Assembly (NCBI GenBank): GCA_945892775.1
Contig: CAMDDP010000012.1
Coordinates: forward strand, 1 to 61,123
DNA length: 61,123 nt
Direction of reading: 5' to 3'
Origin: Chitinophaga pinensis
GTDB taxonomy: Bacteria > Bacteroidota > Bacteroidia > Chitinophagales > UBA10324
This document shows, piece by piece, positions 38,483 to 47,791 of this stretch. Each line of letters starts with the position of its first letter. The stretch's first letter is position 1. The translations under genes were made by a program, and so were the position numbers. The notes beneath the pieces are model-generated. The model had not been told where the DNA came from. It searched no databases and saw only the letters and a program-made list of their open reading frames with translations.

Positions 38483-39301
38483 AAATCGTCGCTCCACTAT
38501 ATTATAGAATTCAGCCACCATTTCATCCCCTGTATTCCAGTGCAAACGGTTTCGCAATGTGTTTTCTAAATAGTCCATAGCCTCATTATAATTAATACTG
38601 TTATTAATTTTTTCAATTGACTCATCATACAATCTTGCGTCGTTGTTAAATAAAAAATTGATATAGGAAAACCGCTTATTCAATCCAATAAATGTTTTTA
38701 AATCTTTAATGGGGGCTTTGCGTAATTTGTCATTTAACTCAGTATGAGGTTGATTCAATTTTTCATTCACAGTTGGTCTCATTCCTTGAGTTGAAAAAAT
38801 ATCTGAAACTGTTTTTTGAGTTCCCTTTCCTGAGTAAGCCTGATTGATTGACTGACCACTATTATTTTCCCCTAACGCATCACCATTTTTTGAATAATGA
38901 CTACCGTTTCCGTTAGCACCATTTTGATTTTGCCCGTCATTATCGATCAAAATATTGAAAGGGGGAATTTGTGCTTTTTGTTGTTCAATTGGAGAAATAG
39001 GCGTTTGCTGAACAGGCGGAATATATTGTGGTGTAGAAGGCTGAGTTGGTTGCTGATAATATTGTGGTTGCTGCTGAACTGAAGGTTGCTGATATTGTTG
39101 TGGAAATTGTTGCATCATATTCGCTTGTGGATGATCAACAGGCAACGAAAGCGTTAGTTCGTACAATTCACGAACATAATTGAGTAATAAGTCCTTATCA
39201 ATCTTGTTTATTACCCCATTATTAAATTGGATAGACTGAAACAGATAATTAATTTTTTCAATCAATACCGAAATCTTTGTTTCTGTTTTTATATCAGCCA
39301 T
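38474..39301 (-). CDS. Q/P-rich protein with conserved helical ends, unknown function
   Basis: A 275-residue cytoplasmic-looking protein with three parts: a helical N-terminus (about 1-65, KISVLIEKINYLFQSIQF), a Gln/Pro/Asn-rich low-complexity centre (about 65-170), and a helical C-terminus (about 195-275, ALKTFIGLNKRFSYINFLF-like, ending RLHWNTGDEMVAEFYNIVERRF). Similar proteins occur in Bacteroidota as conserved hypotheticals. No enzyme motif, signal or membrane segment is visible. The disordered centre suggests a linker between two interaction domains. It overlaps waaA tail to tail by 9 bp and has a TAAATTTG box 18 bp before its ATG. Confidence 0.75.
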   Translation of the reverse strand: MADIKTETKISVLIEKINYLFQSIQFNNGVINKIDKDLLLNYVRELYELTLSLPVDHPQANMMQQFPQQYQQPSVQQQPQYYQQPTQPSTPQYIPPVQQTPISPIEQQKAQIPPFNILIDNDGQNQNGANGNGSHYSKNGDALGENNSGQSINQAYSGKGTQKTVSDIFSTQGMRPTVNEKLNQPHTELNDKLRKAPIKDLKTFIGLNKRFSYINFLFNNDARLYDESIEKINNSINYNEAMDYLENTLRNRLHWNTGDEMVAEFYNIVERRFLV

Positions 39302-39319
39302 CTTTTTTCAGGTAGGTGC

Positions 39320-39327
39320 AAATTTAC
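39320..39327 (-). promoter_or_regulatory. -7 box (TAAATTTG) before Q/P-rich gene
   Basis: Minus-strand TAAATTTG lies 18 bp before the ATG at 39301. No clear -33 TTG. Confidence 0.4.
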
Positions 39328-39485
39328 GCTATCAAACACTAGAAATAAATTTTTTATTTAAATAAGCGCTTACAATTTCAATTAAATGCTGATTTTAATC
39401 AATTGTGGTATAAACACCAAAATATTAAACTAATTATTCGAAAATATTTATGAATTTTCGCATTCTGAAAATTAAACTTCGTTAA

Positions 39486-40073
39486 ATGTTTATTGAACCC
39501 AACAAAAGACAACAACATACTGGTTGGATTGAAGTGATTTGCGGCTGCATGTTTTCCGGTAAAACTGAAGAACTGATACGCCGTTTAAAACGTGCAAAAA
39601 TTGCAAATCAAAAAGTAGAGATTTTTAAGCCCCAAATTGATACTCGATATCATACCAACAACATTGTATCTCACGACGATAATTATATTTCATCTACGCC
39701 AATTTCCAATTCGCAAAATATTCTTTTACTTGCAAATGAAATTGAAGTTATTGGAATTGATGAAGCACAATTTTTTGACAATGAGCTCCCATTGGTTTGC
39801 GATAAATTAGCTGCAAAAGGCGCACGAGTTATAATTGCTGGATTAGATATGGATTTTTCTGGAAAACCATTTGGCCCAATGCCCCAACTTTTAGCACGAG
39901 CTGAATACATTACAAAAGTGCATGCCATTTGTATGCTATGTGGGAATATAGCGTCCTATTCTTTCCGAAAATCAAAAATTGATGCGACAGTTTTACTCGG
40001 TGAAAAAGACCATTATGAACCTCGATGTCGACATTGCTTTGAAAAAGGAATGAGCGTAAATATCCACCCATGA
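39486..40073 (+). CDS. tdk: Thymidine kinase
   Basis: Phosphorylates thymidine to dTMP in the salvage pathway. The 195-residue protein has the P-loop [10 protein letters not shown] (Lys26), the catalytic region GIDEAQFF, the DxxF-like [12 protein letters not shown] lasso region and the two zinc CxxC pairs (CMLC and CRHC). Type II TK family, complete. Its stop overlaps the next gene by 4 bp (ATGA), and that gene in turn overlaps the third, so tdk, sixA-like and ppk1-like form one translationally coupled unit. Confidence 0.95.
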   Translation: MFIEPNKRQQHTGWIEVICGCMFSGKTEELIRRLKRAKIANQKVEIFKPQIDTRYHTNNIVSHDDNYISSTPISNSQNILLLANEIEVIGIDEAQFFDNELPLVCDKLAAKGARVIIAGLDMDFSGKPFGPMPQLLARAEYITKVHAICMLCGNIASYSFRKSKIDATVLLGEKDHYEPRCRHCFEKGMSVNIHP

Positions 40074-40591
40074 AAAAACTATTTCTCATTCGGCACGCAA
40101 AGTCAAGCCACGACGATTTGAAAACAAAAGACATTGACCGCAAACTGAATAATCGTGGCAATGAAGAGGCGCCAATCATGGGTAAATTTTTACAAGAGCA
40201 AGGCGTAAAACCCGATTTGATTTTCAGCAGTCCAGCCATACGTGCATTAGAGACGGCTAAACTATTTTCGAAAGAACTCAACTATCCTGAGGCAGCCATT
40301 CTAATTAACTCAGATCTGTACTCATTCAATCAAAGTATAATCATGTCTTTTATTTTGTCAATTAATCCATCGGCTGAAACCGCTTTGCTATTCAGTCACA
40401 ATCCTACTTTTTATGAACTCGCAAATTATTTTACCCAAAATAAAATTCCATCTATGCCCACCTGTTGTATTGTTGGAATTGAATTTAAAACTGACAAATG
40501 GGGTGAAGTTGAAACAAGTGAAAAAAACTTGATATGTTATGAATTCCCTAAAAAAACAGGAGTGGGACCAACTAAATTTTTAATGAAATGA
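40070..40591 (+). CDS. SixA-type histidine phosphatase
   Basis: A 173-residue histidine phosphatase of the branch that includes SixA. The catalytic [11 protein letters not shown] motif (Arg8, His9) is at the N-terminus, with [11 protein letters not shown] as the second Arg motif and FSHNP supplying the second His. SixA in E. coli removes phosphate from phosphohistidine on proteins (ArcB, NPr). It overlaps tdk by 4 bp and the Ppk1-like gene by 4 bp. Because Ppk1 itself works through a phosphohistidine, a functional tie between the two is plausible, but the partner has lost that residue here. Confidence 0.9.
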   Translation: MKKLFLIRHAKSSHDDLKTKDIDRKLNNRGNEEAPIMGKFLQEQGVKPDLIFSSPAIRALETAKLFSKELNYPEAAILINSDLYSFNQSIIMSFILSINPSAETALLFSHNPTFYELANYFTQNKIPSMPTCCIVGIEFKTDKWGEVETSEKNLICYEFPKKTGVGPTKFLMK

Positions 40592-42561
40592 AATTGTTTG
40601 ACCGTGATTTAAGTTGGCTTTCATATAATAGCCGCATACTTCAGGAAGCAGCATGTAAGAGTAATTTACTTGGTGAACGATTGAAATTTATTTCAATTGC
40701 CGACAGTAATTTGAAAAAATTTATTAGTGAAAGATATTTTCCATTCTTAAATTTTTCGAACGATAATTCAGAAAAAAAATTAAATAAACTAAATAAAAAG
40801 ATATCCAAACAATTTGCTGAAAGTGGGCAAATCCTTTCCGACATATTTATCTCTCTGAAGAATTTAGGGATAGAAATTTGCGCCGTTGAACAATTAGATG
40901 AAATACAATTGAAGTACTTGAATGAGTGGTTCCGTTTAAAAATAAAACCGATTCTTCATCCACAATTTTTGACCTCTGACAATATAGTTTTATCATTTAA
41001 AAATGAACAAATTTATTTATTTGTTGAATTAACTTTTCATCAAGAAAAAGGCAACGCAATCATTGAAATTCCACTTAGTAAAAGTGATCGTTTTATTGAA
41101 ATCCCTACCACAAATAGCAAATCTGTTTATGTTTTAGCAGAATCAGTCATTCGATTTTATTTACCCGAATTATTTATCGGGCATGAGATTCCAAGCACCT
41201 GCCTTTTCGAAACAATTAGCGGCAACGAATTTTATTCTATAAATGAGTCATTGGCTTCTTCGAAACAAATAGAAGAAAACAATCAACCAATCAGGAGCTA
41301 TTTTCTATTTGATAAAAAAAATATTCCAAAAGAAATTATCAAGTCACTTTTTAAAAAAACACAGGGAAATAGTAAGGCTGTATCCAATAAAAATTCGTTT
41401 TTAGCTTTGGGTGATTTTATTGAATTGGGAGAAAGACTTTCAATTGAAATGAAGGATACGCCACTTACTCCCGAACTACATACATTAGACAAGGTCAATT
41501 CCATTCTCAATTCGATAAATAAAAATGACCACCTCCTTTACTTTCCATATCATTCATCTAACATTCTGATTAATTTATTAAAAGAAGCTACAACAAGCAG
41601 TAGTGTGACAAAAATTTTTATTACACTCTATTCTGCCGACTCACATTCATTACTTGTAGAAAATCTAATTATTGCGGCCGCCAATGGAATACAAGTTTTT
41701 GCCTATTTAGAAATTAAATCAAGTGAAAGCGAAGAAGACAATGTTAAACTCGCTAATAAATTAGAAATTGGAGGAGTAAAAGTTTGCCGCAATTTTCCTG
41801 GATTAAAAATTAATGCTAAAACTATTTTAATTGAAGAAGAAACAACCAAAATAATTAAAAGAACAGTTTTACTTAACACAGGAAATTTTAATAAAACAAC
41901 AGCAAATAGATCCACTGACATTGCCATTCTGACTTCCAATAAAACTATTGCACAAGACATCGCCAATTTTTTTGATGCCCTACAATTGCATTCAATCGAT
42001 AATTTTAAACCAACGGCGATTGCATTTTCTCCATATAACTTCCGGCTAGTATTTTCAAAAGAAATACAAAAATGTATTGCAAAGGCTCAACAAAATATTG
42101 CAACAAAAATTATTCTAAAAATAAATAATCTAGAAGATGAAAAAATTATTCAAGAGTTATATGAAGCGGCACAAGCAGGAGTAAAAATTGAAATAATTGT
42201 TCGCACTATTTGTTGCATGAAGCCAAAAGAAAATATTAGGATTATTAGTATCGTTGATCGCTTTTTGGAACACGCACATATATTTTATTTCAGTTGTGGT
42301 GAAGAAGAGGCCATGTACACAACTAGTGGCGATTTAATGTCCAGCAACCTAAATCGACAAATGGAATTTCTATTGCCAATAATAAATCCAGTTCATCGAA
42401 AACAGCTTTCTGAAATTCTACAGTTGCAATTAAAAGACAATGTAAAAGCAAGAATCATTGATAATAAGCAAAAAAATAAATTCGAAAAAGCTAAAATCAA
42501 CGAATCGGAAATCAGGTCACAACTAGAGATTCAAAAATATTTTTCGCAAAAAAAAATCTAA
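40588..42561 (+). CDS. Degenerate Ppk1-family protein (probable pseudoenzyme)
   Basis: A 657-residue homologue of polyphosphate kinase 1 over its whole length: N-terminal FDRDLSWLSYNSRILQEA, head domain, and two phospholipase-D-like C-terminal domains. Key residues are changed when aligned by eye to E. coli Ppk. The phosphorylated His435 in GLKIHAK is Asn409 (GLKINAK, codon AAT at 41812), Arg375 is Ser349, Arg405 is Ser379, and Tyr468 is Ser442. The second His (E. coli 592) is kept as His562 in RFLEHAH. Loss of the autophosphorylated His should stop canonical polyphosphate synthesis, so I expect a non-catalytic or repurposed protein. The frame is intact and 1974 bp long, which argues for selection. 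It overlaps the SixA-like gene by 4 bp. A functional Ppk elsewhere in the genome cannot be excluded. Confidence 0.85.
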   Translation: MKLFDRDLSWLSYNSRILQEAACKSNLLGERLKFISIADSNLKKFISERYFPFLNFSNDNSEKKLNKLNKKISKQFAESGQILSDIFISLKNLGIEICAVEQLDEIQLKYLNEWFRLKIKPILHPQFLTSDNIVLSFKNEQIYLFVELTFHQEKGNAIIEIPLSKSDRFIEIPTTNSKSVYVLAESVIRFYLPELFIGHEIPSTCLFETISGNEFYSINESLASSKQIEENNQPIRSYFLFDKKNIPKEIIKSLFKKTQGNSKAVSNKNSFLALGDFIELGERLSIEMKDTPLTPELHTLDKVNSILNSINKNDHLLYFPYHSSNILINLLKEATTSSSVTKIFITLYSADSHSLLVENLIIAAANGIQVFAYLEIKSSESEEDNVKLANKLEIGGVKVCRNFPGLKINAKTILIEEETTKIIKRTVLLNTGNFNKTTANRSTDIAILTSNKTIAQDIANFFDALQLHSIDNFKPTAIAFSPYNFRLVFSKEIQKCIAKAQQNIATKIILKINNLEDEKIIQELYEAAQAGVKIEIIVRTICCMKPKENIRIISIVDRFLEHAHIFYFSCGEEEAMYTTSGDLMSSNLNRQMEFLLPIINPVHRKQLSEILQLQLKDNVKARIIDNKQKNKFEKAKINESEIRSQLEIQKYFSQKKI

Positions 42562-42636
42562 TTGTTCATTTGAATAAAATTTTGTGTTTGCATAATTGAA
42601 ACGAGCAATTATTTTCATTCCCTATAATTTATTAAA

Positions 42637-45003
42637 ATGAAAAAATCACTACTACTTATCTTACTTTTTGTTTCCTCAAATCTTTTTGCTCAAACTGGAA
42701 GCATTAGCGGAACTGTTACAGATGATTTAACCGACGAGGCGTTGGTTGGCGTTACCGTTTCCTCGGGCGCAACAGGCTTGGTCAGTGATGACGCTGGCAA
42801 TTATATTTTCACACTTCCAGCAGGAAATCAAACCATAAAATTTTCATTTGTCGGATATAATACTTTTGAAAAACAAGTATCTATTAAAGTTGGCGACACT
42901 ATAAAACTAAATGTTGTTTTAGTTAGTAATGCGCAAGAATTAGGAACTATTGTGGTGAGCTCGAGCCGTTATGAAAAAAAGATTTCGGAAGAAACAATTA
43001 GCATGGAAGTAATAAAGCCATCATTTATTGAGAACACCAATTCTGTAGATATGAGGGAGGCAATAAATAAAGCTCCTGGAGTAAACATTATTGATGGTCA
43101 AGCCAATATTCGGGGAGGGAGCGGGTATAGTTACGGAGCCGGAAGTCGGGTCTTAGTTCTAGTGGATGATGTACCTCAATTAGCTGCTGATGCCGGTGAT
43201 GTGAAGTGGGATTTTTTGCCGCTTGAGAATTTAGATCAAGTTGAAATCATTAAAGGTGCGGCATCAAGTTTATATGGCTCATCAGCTTTAAATGGTATCA
43301 TTAACATTCGAACTTCTTATCCAACCTCTGTACCTAAAACACAGATTAATTTTTACCAAGGAATTTATCAAAATCCAAAACGAAAAGAACTAGTCTGGTG
43401 GGGTAACAAGCAACCCTATTATTCAGGTGGTTATTTTTCTCATAGTCAAAAATTTGGTCAACTTGATTTATGTTTTGGAGGAAATATTTATAATGAATCA
43501 AGCTTTCGAGAGGGAGAATATACTGAACGAGGCCGAGTAAATATTAGCACCCGATATCGCTTTAAGAAAGTTGACGGACTTGCTATTGGACTTAATATTA
43601 ATTCGTTTATATCTCATACCGGTTCGTTTTTTATTTGGCAGGATGATACAACTGGGGGCTATCGCCCACAAGGTGGAACCGATTCTGCGACCACCACATT
43701 AACTGAAAACAACAATACACGCATAAGCATTGATCCCTACATTACTTATTTTAATAAGAATGGAAATAGGCATTCTTTTCATGGAAGATATTATTCAACT
43801 GATGCCGTTGCAAGTGAAAACAAAGGCACTAATGCACAACTTTTTTATGGCGAATATCAATACCAGCATTTCTTTAAAATAGGATTAAATTTAACTGCTG
43901 GAGCCGTTGCCAATTCTTCATTAATTGCTTCACAGTTGTATAGTAATCATAAAGCTAATAACGAAGCATTATTCCTTCAACTTGATCAGAAAAAAGGAAG
44001 ATTTAATATTGTTGGTGGTATCAGATATGAAATGTTTAGTGTTGATAGTTTTACCAGTCACTCCCCTGTTTTGGTGCGTGCAGGAATAAATTTTCGGGCC
44101 ATGAAGGCAACTTATTTTAGGGCATCGTTTGGGCAAGGGTATCGCTTTCCAACAATTGCTGAAAAATTTGTAGCAACAGAAGTTGGCCCACTTAAAATTT
44201 TTCCTAATCCTGTGGTTAATCCCGAAAAGGGATGGTCTGCCGAAATTGGTGTAAAGCAGGGATTTAAAGCTAGTAGTTGGCTTGGCTATATTGATTTATG
44301 TGGCTTTATTAGTGAGTATAAAGATTTTATGGAATTCACTTTTGGATTTCATCCGCCTTATCCCTACCATTTCGGCGATCCAATCAATGGTGCTGATTTT
44401 GGAAAGTATCTTGGGTTTAAAACCATAAACATTACCAATGCTCGTATTAGTGGAGGCGAGTTTTCAGTAATTGGTCAAGGTAAATTATTCGGCCTTCCAA
44501 CTAATTTATTAGCTGGAATTACCTACATCGTTCCAATTGACATGAATAAGATAGCATTAGTTGATAGTCTACTCATGGAAATAAAAGAAAAAACAAACAT
44601 TGATCCAAACTACGCAACAAAAGAAACCATTGACTCTATTTCAAAATTAAAAATTCTTGATTACCGCTATCAATGGACTGCAAAAATTGAGTTTGATATA
44701 TCATACAAACAGTTATCTACAGGATTCAGTTTTAGGTATAATAGCTTTATGGATAACATTGATCCTATTTTTAATGGAACTGACCCATACATTCCATTTC
44801 CTGTAATTGCTGGAATTATTCCATATCGGCAAGAACATAATAAAGGTGATTTTGTAATTGACTACCGCATATCACTAAAAGTAAATAAGTATGTGAAACT
44901 GTCACTTATTACTAAAAACTTATTGAATCGAGAATATACCGAGCGCCCGGCATTGATAGAACAACCCCGAAATTTTTCATTACAGATAAGCGCAAAGTTT
45001 TAG
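42637..45003 (+). CDS. TonB-dependent outer membrane receptor
   Basis: A 788-residue receptor for energised uptake across the outer membrane. Order: signal peptide (1-19), a carboxypeptidase-regulatory-like domain (about 21-105, GSISGTVTDDLTDEALVGVTV), a plug domain (about 115-225, with INKAPGVNIIDGQANIRGG and EIIKGAASSLYGSSALNGII) and a 22-strand barrel ending in LQISAKF. The N-terminal sandwich is usual in Bacteroidota. No SusD-like partner lies beside it, so it is not a classic Sus pair. The ligand is unknown; iron complexes or cobalamin are possible. Confidence 0.92.
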   Translation: MKKSLLLILLFVSSNLFAQTGSISGTVTDDLTDEALVGVTVSSGATGLVSDDAGNYIFTLPAGNQTIKFSFVGYNTFEKQVSIKVGDTIKLNVVLVSNAQELGTIVVSSSRYEKKISEETISMEVIKPSFIENTNSVDMREAINKAPGVNIIDGQANIRGGSGYSYGAGSRVLVLVDDVPQLAADAGDVKWDFLPLENLDQVEIIKGAASSLYGSSALNGIINIRTSYPTSVPKTQINFYQGIYQNPKRKELVWWGNKQPYYSGGYFSHSQKFGQLDLCFGGNIYNESSFREGEYTERGRVNISTRYRFKKVDGLAIGLNINSFISHTGSFFIWQDDTTGGYRPQGGTDSATTTLTENNNTRISIDPYITYFNKNGNRHSFHGRYYSTDAVASENKGTNAQLFYGEYQYQHFFKIGLNLTAGAVANSSLIASQLYSNHKANNEALFLQLDQKKGRFNIVGGIRYEMFSVDSFTSHSPVLVRAGINFRAMKATYFRASFGQGYRFPTIAEKFVATEVGPLKIFPNPVVNPEKGWSAEIGVKQGFKASSWLGYIDLCGFISEYKDFMEFTFGFHPPYPYHFGDPINGADFGKYLGFKTINITNARISGGEFSVIGQGKLFGLPTNLLAGITYIVPIDMNKIALVDSLLMEIKEKTNIDPNYATKETIDSISKLKILDYRYQWTAKIEFDISYKQLSTGFSFRYNSFMDNIDPIFNGTDPYIPFPVIAGIIPYRQEHNKGDFVIDYRISLKVNKYVKLSLITKNLLNREYTERPALIEQPRNFSLQISAKF

Positions 45004-45063
45004 ACGACCTCTTTTTATATAACAAATTTTTCGTCCTTCAACTGTATTTTTACATCCTTCTAA

Positions 45064-46848
45064 ATGGATGATAAAGACTTTAAAGAGTTAATGACTACTC
45101 TCCCATCTGAGCCCGGAGTATATAAATTCCGTGATCGAGAAGGAAAACTAATCTATGTAGGCAAGGCAAAAAATATAAAGAAACGGGTAAGTTCATACTT
45201 CAATCGAGAGCAAGAAGCCAACAAAACTAAGGTGATGGTTAAAACGGCAGCAACATTGGAATTTACAATTGTCAATAGCGAACAGGATGCACTTTTATTG
45301 GAGAACAATCTGATTAAAGCTTTTCTTCCAAGATACAATGTCTTATTGAAAGATGGAAAAACATATCCTTACATCTGCATCAAAAAAGAAAATTTTCCAC
45401 GCATTTTTATGACTCGCAAATTTATTAAAGATGGCTCCGAATATTTCGGACCTTATACATCTATGGCGCGCGTGAATGTTTTACTGGATACCATTAAAAT
45501 GTTATTTCAATTACGCACCTGTTCGTTAAGTCTTTTTGCAAAAAATATTGAAAATAAAAAGTTTAAAGTTTGTTTGGAATATCACATAGGTAATTGTAAA
45601 GGGCCTTGCGAATCATTGCAAACTGAAGAGGATTACTCGCAAAGTATTCAACAAATTCGAAACTTATTAAAAGGACACTTAAAACCTGTAAATGATTTTT
45701 TAAATGATGAAATGAAAGTACTTTCTGAAAATTATGAATTTGAAAAAGCCAATCTCATCAAACAAAAAATTGATTTATTAAAAAATTATCAAAGCAATAG
45801 CACAGTTGTAAATACAGAAATAAATAATATTGATGTTTTTGCTTTTGTGGAAGATGAGACCACCGCATTTGTCAATTATATGAAAGTGGTAAATGGTTCA
45901 GTCATTCAATCAAAAACAATAGAACTTCATAAAAAAATTGAAGAAGAAAAAGAAGATTTATTGCAAATGGCCATGACTGAATTGCGAGAGCAATTCAACA
46001 GCGAGTCCGATGAAATAATAGTTCCCTTTTTAATCCCCACCCCTTCTGATAAAATAAAAATAACCGTTCCACAAATAGGAGACAAAAAAAAATTGCTTGA
46101 GCTATCAGAAAAAAATGTCGCCTATTATAAAATGAATCTCGCATTAAATGCCCCTGCAAAGACTTCACCCGCCGAACGAATTTTAAAACAAGTCAAAGAA
46201 GATTTTAGATTAAAAGACATTCCATATCATATTGAATGTTTTGACAACTCAAATTTTCAAGGAAGCTACCCAGTTGCATCAATGGTGGTTTTTAAAAATG
46301 CTAAAGCTGCAAAAAAAGATTACAGACATTTTAATATAAAAACAGTAGAGGGTCCAGATGATTTTGCTTCAATGGAAGAAATTGTTTATCGCCGATACAA
46401 ACGTTTGATAGAAGAAAAACAATCTCTTCCACAACTTGTTATTATCGATGGTGGTAAGGGGCAATTAGGCGCCGCATTAAACAGCATTGATAAGTTGGGC
46501 TTAAGAGGAAAAATGGCTATATGCGGAATTGCTAAACGACTGGAAGAAATTTATTTTCCTGAAGATTCATTGCCACTTTACATCAATAAAAAATCAGAGA
46601 GTTTAAAATTGGTCCAACAAATCAGAAATGAAGCACATCGATTTGCCATAACTTTTCATCGAGCAAAGAGAGACAGCGGAACCCTTCAAACAAATCTCAC
46701 ATCCATCAAAGGAATAGGAAAAACCACTGCTGAGAAATTGTTGAAACATTTTCACTCGATTGAAAAGATAAAACAAGCAAGCGAAGAAGAAATAATTATA
46801 GTAGTTGGAAAATCAATGACCAAAAAAGTGCTAGCGCATTTTAATTAG
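45064..46848 (+). CDS. uvrC: Excinuclease ABC subunit C
   Basis: Makes both incisions in nucleotide excision repair with UvrA and UvrB. The 594-residue protein has the GIY-YIG nuclease (EPGVYKFRDREGKLIYVGKAKNIKKR), the UVR motif (EFEKANLIKQKID), the RNase H-like endonuclease region (CFDNSNFQGSYPVASMVVF, QLVIIDGGKGQL) and the C-terminal helix-hairpin-helix (SIKGIGKTTAEKLLKHF). Complete. It stands 60 bp after the receptor gene and converges on gldN with a terminator between them. Confidence 0.95.
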   Translation: MDDKDFKELMTTLPSEPGVYKFRDREGKLIYVGKAKNIKKRVSSYFNREQEANKTKVMVKTAATLEFTIVNSEQDALLLENNLIKAFLPRYNVLLKDGKTYPYICIKKENFPRIFMTRKFIKDGSEYFGPYTSMARVNVLLDTIKMLFQLRTCSLSLFAKNIENKKFKVCLEYHIGNCKGPCESLQTEEDYSQSIQQIRNLLKGHLKPVNDFLNDEMKVLSENYEFEKANLIKQKIDLLKNYQSNSTVVNTEINNIDVFAFVEDETTAFVNYMKVVNGSVIQSKTIELHKKIEEEKEDLLQMAMTELREQFNSESDEIIVPFLIPTPSDKIKITVPQIGDKKKLLELSEKNVAYYKMNLALNAPAKTSPAERILKQVKEDFRLKDIPYHIECFDNSNFQGSYPVASMVVFKNAKAAKKDYRHFNIKTVEGPDDFASMEEIVYRRYKRLIEEKQSLPQLVIIDGGKGQLGAALNSIDKLGLRGKMAICGIAKRLEEIYFPEDSLPLYINKKSESLKLVQQIRNEAHRFAITFHRAKRDSGTLQTNLTSIKGIGKTTAEKLLKHFHSIEKIKQASEEEIIIVVGKSMTKKVLAHFN

Positions 46849-46872
46849 TTAATATAAATACCAAAGGAATAA

Positions 46873-46905
46873 AACAAAAAAGCCCTCCGATTTTGGAGAG
46901 CTCTT
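46873..46905 (-). terminator. Terminator after gldN (minus strand)
   Basis: AGC-C-CTCC and GGAG-A-GCT form an 8-bp stem with one mismatch and a 6-nt loop. Read on the minus strand it is followed by TTTTTTGTTTT, so it suits the end of the gld operon. Confidence 0.7.
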
Positions 46906-46930
46906 TCAAACTGTTTAAAAATTGTAATGA

Positions 46931-47761
46931 TTACAACGACCAAAGATCGTGTTCCCACTCAAACATATCTTGTTTGATTCTCTCTGATTCCATTAAGGCA
47001 TCAACACCGGAAAAGTAATCCTGAATACGCCGGTCAAGCACATTTGATTCTTTAATAATATAACTACCGAATAAGCGTCCTTCAAAAATATCATCCCAAC
47101 TCATTCTTATTGCATCGTTCTTTGGATTAAAGCAATCTTGCTTCACCAAAATTTTTCTGAAATCAGGGTAGTAAACCCAAAATAAAGGAAGCTCACCAGC
47201 ATCAGGGTCAGTATAAATTGGTGCAATACCAAGTATGCGAACCTGAAGGGTAGAAGTTTCTTTATCAAAGAACCAATCTTCTTTTACTCTAAATTTTTTA
47301 ACTGATCCCGGATCAAATTCATTTTGCACAATTGTATCTTTAGTATAGTTCCCATCAAAATCATATTGTGCGATTGTATCAATACTATTCGTTTTTTTAT
47401 TGAAAGCCTCTGTAGTTAATGGGATTTTAAAATACTCGTCATCATATACAACTGCCCCTTCTTTAATAGCGGTATTAAAAATAGTAATTAACGGGTGCAT
47501 ATCTTTCCAATCAATTCCTTCATATTTAAAAGGGAGATTAATTTTTTCTCTAGAATCAATCACTCTCCAAATTCTTTTTTCCATAAAAACATCCGACTCA
47601 CGAATGTGATCATAGGGAATAATTTCTCTTTCTGTTGGAGAAACACGATCATAAAAACGATCGCGAGGTGAAGCTGGTTCGGTTGTTCCCTGGGCACCTG
47701 CCAATTTGCTCTGAGCAAAAAGAAGTGCTAAAACAACTAATAACGATGCTATCTTTTTCAT
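46931..47761 (-). CDS. gldN: Gliding motility / T9SS protein GldN (PorN)
   Basis: A periplasmic T9SS component of 276 residues with a signal peptide ending LAGAQ. It carries the conserved GldN features: RVSPTEREIIPYDHIRESDV, MEKRIWRVIDSREKINLPF, the long beta region and the C-terminal NPKNDAIRMSWDDIFEGRLFGSYIIKESN. With GldK it forms the ring under the outer membrane. It is the last gene of the K-L-M-N set, 30 bp from gldM, and is followed by a minus-strand terminator. Essential for T9SS secretion in studied species. Confidence 0.93.
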   Translation of the reverse strand: MKKIASLLVVLALLFAQSKLAGAQGTTEPASPRDRFYDRVSPTEREIIPYDHIRESDVFMEKRIWRVIDSREKINLPFKYEGIDWKDMHPLITIFNTAIKEGAVVYDDEYFKIPLTTEAFNKKTNSIDTIAQYDFDGNYTKDTIVQNEFDPGSVKKFRVKEDWFFDKETSTLQVRILGIAPIYTDPDAGELPLFWVYYPDFRKILVKQDCFNPKNDAIRMSWDDIFEGRLFGSYIIKESNVLDRRIQDYFSGVDALMESERIKQDMFEWEHDLWSL

Positions 47762-47791
47762 TGTTTAAATTGTTTAATGAAAATTAAAAAA

